Positions 4,125-7,191 of a stretch of DNA of 7,191 bases are shown piece after piece. Made by a program: the position numbers and the translations under genes. The DNA is taken from NCBI GenBank assembly GCA_016280525.1, contig JAEEGW010000213.1, positions 1-7,191 of the forward strand, given 5' to 3'. This stretch comes from Clostridiales bacterium (GTDB lineage Bacteria > Bacillota > Clostridia > Oscillospirales > CAG-272). The notes under the pieces were generated by a model. It searched no databases. It was not told where the DNA came from and was given only the letters and a program-made list of their open reading frames with translations. How positions within the stretch are numbered: the stretch's first letter is position 1; every line of letters starts with the position of its first letter.

Positions 4125-4997
4125 ATGGATATATTACAAAAAATAGAAGCCAGCATGCCCGGCTTTTCAAAAGGGCAAAAAGCAATAGGCGGTTATATTC
4201 TGCAGCATTACGACAAGGCGGCGTATATGACCGCGCTCAAACTCGGCTCCACCGTTCACGTTTCGGAATCCACGGTGGTGCGTTTTGCCATTGAGCTCGG
4301 TTTTGACGGATATCCCGATCTGCAACGCAGTCTGCGCGAACTGATTCGCGCCCGTCTGACCTCCTTGCAGAGGATAGAGATAACCAACGACCGCATAAGC
4401 GACAACGAGATACTTGAAAAGGTGATGGAGCTTGACATTGAAAAAATGCGCAACACCGTCGCCACCATAGACAAGACCGCGTTCAACGCCGCGGTCGACG
4501 ATATAATCAAGGCGAAGCGCATCTATATTATGGGCATGCGTTCGTCCTCGTCTCTTGCCGTGTTTATGAATTTCTATTTCTCCATGATTTTTGACGACGT
4601 GCGTCTCGTTAATTCCACGTCGCGCTCCGAGATATTCGAGCAGCTGTTCAGAATAGGTCCGGAGGATATAATAATAGGCATATCGTTCCCGCGTTATTCA
4701 AAGCGTATAATCCAGGCCATGGAATTTGCAAAAGAGCAGAAAGCCATGTCCGTCGCCATAACGGACTCCATGGATTCGCCTCTATCGGAATACGCGGATC
4801 ACACTCTTATCGCAAGAAGTGAAATGGCGTCGTTCGTCGATTCTCTCGTCGCGCCGCTCTCCGTCATAAACGCGCTTATCGTCGCTATCGGCAAAAAGAA
4901 GCAGGCCGAGGTGAGCGAGATATTCAACAAGCTTGAGGACGTCTGGGACGAATTTGAAGTCTACAACAAGTTTTCCGGTCAAGTGGGAAATAAATGA
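4125..4997 (+). CDS. MurR/RpiR-family transcriptional regulator (HTH + SIS domains)
   Basis: DNA-binding regulator of 290 residues, the usual family length. The N-terminal winged-helix HTH_6 domain spans about 1-77: residues 16-25 (KGQKAIGGYI) form the typical lead-in, and VSESTVVRFAIELGFDGYPD (46-65) covers the recognition helix and the family's GFxGYPDLQ signature. A linker precedes a C-terminal SIS (sugar isomerase) domain at about 120-255. That domain has the phosphosugar-loop motif MGMRSSSS (136-143) and a second loop ISFPRYSK (186-193). Such domains normally bind a phosphorylated sugar; the ligand here is unknown. It is first in its operon, with a possible operator on its promoter, and its TGA overlaps the next ATG by 4 bp (ATGA). 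It could be an activator or a repressor. Family certain, target unknown. Confidence 0.94.
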   Translation: MDILQKIEASMPGFSKGQKAIGGYILQHYDKAAYMTALKLGSTVHVSESTVVRFAIELGFDGYPDLQRSLRELIRARLTSLQRIEITNDRISDNEILEKVMELDIEKMRNTVATIDKTAFNAAVDDIIKAKRIYIMGMRSSSSLAVFMNFYFSMIFDDVRLVNSTSRSEIFEQLFRIGPEDIIIGISFPRYSKRIIQAMEFAKEQKAMSVAITDSMDSPLSEYADHTLIARSEMASFVDSLVAPLSVINALIVAIGKKKQAEVSEIFNKLEDVWDEFEVYNKFSGQVGNK

Positions 4998-6214
4998 AAA
5001 CAGCCGTTATAGGCGGAGGTGCCGCCGGACTGACAGCAGCCGGAGTCGCCGCGCAAAACGGTGCGGACGTTGTACTTTTTGAAAAAAACGAAAGATACGG
5101 AACAAAGCTGCGCATCACCGGCAAGGGCAGATGCAACGTTACAAACAACTGCGAAAAAGAGGCGTTTTTTGAAAACGTAGTATCGAATCCGCGGTTTTTG
5201 TATTCCGCGTATTCAAGATTTGATTGCTCTTCCGTTATGTCGTTTTTTGAATCCTTGGGCGTGCCGCTTAAAACGGAGCGCGGAAACCGCGTTTTTCCCG
5301 TATCGGACAAGGCTTCCGATATAGCTGACGCGCTTATAAACTTCTGCCGCGAAAACGGCGTGAAAATGATAAACGAAAAGGTCTGTGATATTAAAAAAGC
5401 AGACCGTTTTAAGATAACGACGTCCCGCAAAGAATACGTTTTTGACCGCGTTATAATAGCCACGGGCGGACTTTCTTACCCGCGCACCGGCAGTACAGGC
5501 GACGGCTACGCTTTTGCAAAATCGTTAGGGCATAACGTGACGGAGCTTTCAGCGTCGCTCGTGCCGCTTGTCTGTTATGAAGATATCTGCGGCAAATGTC
5601 AGGGTTTGTCGCTTAAAAACGTGACTCTGACGGCGGTAGACTCAAAAACCGGCAAATCGGTATACGAGGAGCTGGGCGAGATGCTGTTTACGGACAGCGG
5701 AGTCAGCGGTCCTCTCGTGCTTTCCGCCTCGGCGCATATGAACGAAACGGAGCCGGGAAGATACAAACTGTTTATCGATCTTAAACCCGCGCTTGATATA
5801 AAAACTCTTGACAAAAGACTGCTCCGCGATTTCTCGGAGAATAAAAACAAAGACATTATAAACGCGTTTTCGGCGCTTCTGCCGTCAAAGCTCATCGCTC
5901 CGTTTATGGAGCTGACGGGCGTACCGCACGACAAAAAGGTGAATTCTGTAACCGTCTCGGAAAGAGAGCGGATAGCAGAGCTTTTGAAACGTCTGCCGCT
6001 TACGGTAAAGTCAAAAGCACCTATAGCGGAAGCTGTTATAACCCGCGGCGGAGTCGATACGAAGCAGATAGACCCGAAAACCATGCAGTCAAAGCTTGTG
6101 CCCGGCCTGTATTTTGCCGGCGAGGTCATAGACTGCGACGCGTATACGGGCGGTTTCAACCTGCAGATAGCGTTCTGCACGGGATATACCGCGGGCATAT
6201 CATCAGCACAATGA
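4994..6214 (+). CDS. HI0933/YhiN/BaiN-family NAD(P)/FAD-dependent oxidoreductase
   Basis: Predicted cytosolic flavoprotein of 406 residues, normal for the HI0933-like family. The FAD-binding Rossmann motif is VIGGGAAGLTAA at 5-16, with an acidic strand end at E30. Family blocks follow: TGKGRCNVTN (42-51), ATGGLSYPRTGSTGDGYAFA (156-175), LFTDSGVSGPLVL (231-243), and the C-terminal FAD motif YFAGEVIDCDAYTGGFNLQI (373-392). Homologues are annotated as aminoacetone oxidase-like or BaiN; BaiN of Clostridium scindens was linked to bile acid dehydroxylation. Those names are transferred widely, and the physiological substrate of this conserved housekeeping form is not established. No bai genes are present, so a bile acid role is not supported. 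It is translationally coupled to the RpiR gene upstream; cmk follows after 18 bp, the arrangement common in Clostridia. Confidence 0.92.
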   Translation: MKTAVIGGGAAGLTAAGVAAQNGADVVLFEKNERYGTKLRITGKGRCNVTNNCEKEAFFENVVSNPRFLYSAYSRFDCSSVMSFFESLGVPLKTERGNRVFPVSDKASDIADALINFCRENGVKMINEKVCDIKKADRFKITTSRKEYVFDRVIIATGGLSYPRTGSTGDGYAFAKSLGHNVTELSASLVPLVCYEDICGKCQGLSLKNVTLTAVDSKTGKSVYEELGEMLFTDSGVSGPLVLSASAHMNETEPGRYKLFIDLKPALDIKTLDKRLLRDFSENKNKDIINAFSALLPSKLIAPFMELTGVPHDKKVNSVTVSERERIAELLKRLPLTVKSKAPIAEAVITRGGVDTKQIDPKTMQSKLVPGLYFAGEVIDCDAYTGGFNLQIAFCTGYTAGISSAQ

Positions 6215-6220
6215 TTTGAA

Positions 6221-6225
6221 AGGGA
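6221..6225 (+). promoter_or_regulatory. Shine-Dalgarno sequence of cmk
   Basis: AGGGA at 6221-6225 lies 7 nt before the ATG at 6233, inside the 18-bp gap after the flavoprotein stop codon. The gap is too short for a separate promoter, and no terminator is present, supporting one transcript. Confidence 0.75.
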
Positions 6226-6232
6226 CATAAAT

Positions 6233-6901
6233 ATGAGCGTTTTCAGAATAGCGATAGACGGCCCGTCCGGCGCGGGCAAAAGCACGGTGGCAAAAGCGCT
6301 TGCAAAGCGCCTCGGGTTCGTTCAGGTGGACACGGGGGCGATGTACCGCTCCGTGGGTCTGTACATTTACCGCAAGGGCATACAGCCGGACGACGCGGAC
6401 GCCGTTATACCGCAGCTTGAGAATATAAATATCGATTTAGGCTTTTCCGAGGAAGGGCAGCGCATCTATTTAAACGGCGAAGACGTGTCCGAGAAGATAA
6501 GGCAGAACGAGATTTCCGCCTACGCTTCAAAAGTCTCCGCCATACCCGCCGTCCGCGCTTTTTTACTTGAAATGCAGAGGAAGCTCGCGCGCGAGCACAG
6601 CGTCGTAATGGACGGGCGCGATATAGGCACCGTCGTTTTACCCGACGCGGAGCTTAAAATATTCCAGACTGCGTCCGTTAAGGAAAGAGCGAAACGCCGC
6701 TATCTCGAACTTACGGAAAAAGGCCAGACGGTTGATCTTGAAACGATAAAAAAGGAAATAGAAGAGCGGGACTATAACGATTCGCACCGCGCGGCGGCGC
6801 CCTGCGTGCCGGCTGACGACGCGGTCATTATAGACAACTCAAATATCACGATAGAGGAAAACGTCGCCATGATCACGGCGTTGTACGAATTAAGAAGATG
6901 A
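6233..6901 (+). CDS. cmk: Cytidylate kinase (CMP/dCMP kinase)
   Basis: Cytosolic nucleoside monophosphate kinase that phosphorylates CMP and dCMP with ATP, recycling CMP from RNA and lipid turnover. At 222 residues it has the usual bacterial length. The P-loop GPSGAGKST is at 10-18; DTGAMYRS (33-40) begins the CMP-binding region; the segment 101-116 contains VSAIPAVRAF. MDGRDIGTVVLPDAELKIF (126-144) is a diagnostic block with the conserved Arg-Asp. ERDYNDSHRAAAP (178-190) is the lid/substrate segment, and DDAVIIDNSN (195-204) is the typical C-terminal strand. The start is supported by AGGGA at 7 nt. The stop codon overlaps the next ATG by 4 bp. The order flavoprotein-cmk-plsC, often followed by ispH, recurs in Clostridia. 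Confidence 0.97.
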   Translation: MSVFRIAIDGPSGAGKSTVAKALAKRLGFVQVDTGAMYRSVGLYIYRKGIQPDDADAVIPQLENINIDLGFSEEGQRIYLNGEDVSEKIRQNEISAYASKVSAIPAVRAFLLEMQRKLAREHSVVMDGRDIGTVVLPDAELKIFQTASVKERAKRRYLELTEKGQTVDLETIKKEIEERDYNDSHRAAAPCVPADDAVIIDNSNITIEENVAMITALYELRR

Positions 6902-7191
6902 CGTTATACGACAGGCTGGTAAAACATTTCGGCGGGCTTTTCCGCCGCATATACAAACTGAAAGTCATAGGCGGCGAAAACGTGCCGGATGAAGGCGGTT
7001 TTATTCTGAGCAGCAACCACACGGCGCTGTTCGATCCCGTCGTTCTCGTGCTGTCCATACCGAGAAGGCTTCACTTTATGGCGAAAAAAGAATCCTTCAA
7101 AACCCCGATAATAGGCAAGATAATGAAGGATATCGAAATGTTCCCGGTAAACAGGGGAACGGTTGATATGAAAGCCATAAAGACCGCGCTC
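6898..7191 (+). CDS. plsC: 1-acyl-sn-glycerol-3-phosphate acyltransferase, 3'-truncated by window edge
   Basis: The first 98 codons are visible and the frame is open to the window edge. The enzyme acylates lysophosphatidic acid at the sn-2 position to phosphatidic acid at the cytoplasmic membrane face. Acyltransferase motif I (HX4D) is NHTALFDP at 40-47, with catalytic His41 and Asp46. FPVNRG at 82-87 is the downstream substrate-binding motif. The lead-in VIGGENVPDEGGFILSSNH (23-41) is typical of small Firmicutes PlsC proteins, which run to about 200-250 residues, so over half is missing. The ATG overlaps the cmk stop codon (ATGA at 6898-6901), implying coupled translation. Other LPLAT-family acyltransferases share the motifs, but the cmk neighbour supports PlsC. 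Confidence 0.93.
   Translation, partial: MTLYDRLVKHFGGLFRRIYKLKVIGGENVPDEGGFILSSNHTALFDPVVLVLSIPRRLHFMAKKESFKTPIIGKIMKDIEMFPVNRGTVDMKAIKTAL

Noticed and set aside
4994..6214. Bile acid 7-dehydroxylation (bai) function for the flavoprotein
   Set aside because: The BaiN name is spread across a broad family; no other bai gene is visible, and the cmk-plsC context points to a conserved housekeeping paralogue.
4924..6285. Long minus-strand ORFs opposite the flavoprotein gene (4924-5463, 179 aa; 5599-6285, 228 aa)
   Set aside because: They are antisense shadows of a clearly conserved + strand coding sequence; their products are Ser-rich and have no recognisable motif.

Overview
The window looks like chromosomal DNA of an uncultured or lesser-known member of the Clostridia (Bacillota). 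The indications are a PyrR-type attenuator with pyrR and a uracil permease, the Clostridia-typical order HI0933-family flavoprotein - cmk - plsC, strong AGGAGG-like ribosome binding sites, extended -10 promoters and heavy use of the AUA isoleucine codon despite moderate GC content. All recognisable genes are on the + strand. The species cannot be read from the sequence.

Layout. (1) Positions 2-1006 hold the 3' part of asd (aspartate-semialdehyde dehydrogenase, archaeal/fungal-like subclass), cut by the left edge. (2) Positions 1007-1200 carry a near-consensus promoter and a leader RNA. The leader has a hairpin whose hexaloop resembles the PyrR binding core, and an intrinsic terminator whose U-tract directly abuts the pyrR start codon. 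(3) pyrR (1201-1746) and a uracil permease (1788-3443) form a two-gene pyrimidine-salvage operon ended by a strong terminator (3458-3491). The permease carries a roughly 100-residue hydrophilic insertion between its fifth and sixth membrane segments. (4) Positions 3493-3918 are non-coding, strongly strand-asymmetric DNA: a ~375-bp imperfect palindrome with near-perfect 23-bp inverted ends and nested hairpins, followed by a second small hairpin unit. (5) Positions 3919-4124 are AT-rich DNA with A/T-tracts, leading to an extended -10 promoter flanked by a perfect 7-bp inverted repeat that could be an operator. (6) An operon follows: an RpiR/MurR-family regulator (4125-4997), an HI0933/BaiN-family flavoprotein (4994-6214), cmk (6233-6901) and the start of plsC (6898-, cut by the right edge). 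Two 4-bp ATGA overlaps and one 18-bp gap indicate co-transcription and translational coupling.

How the genes work together. PyrR probably senses UMP/UTP and PRPP and controls its own gene and uracil import through the leader; no pyr biosynthetic genes are visible. cmk recycles CMP, and plsC acts in phosphatidic acid synthesis, which feeds CDP-diacylglycerol formation. The RpiR regulator at the head of the second operon may place these housekeeping functions under a sugar-phosphate-type signal; this is inference. Nothing here is clearly a new defence or biosynthetic system. The least explained parts are the palindromic element, the permease insertion, the compact leader in which terminator and Shine-Dalgarno sequence overlap, and the putative rpiR operator.
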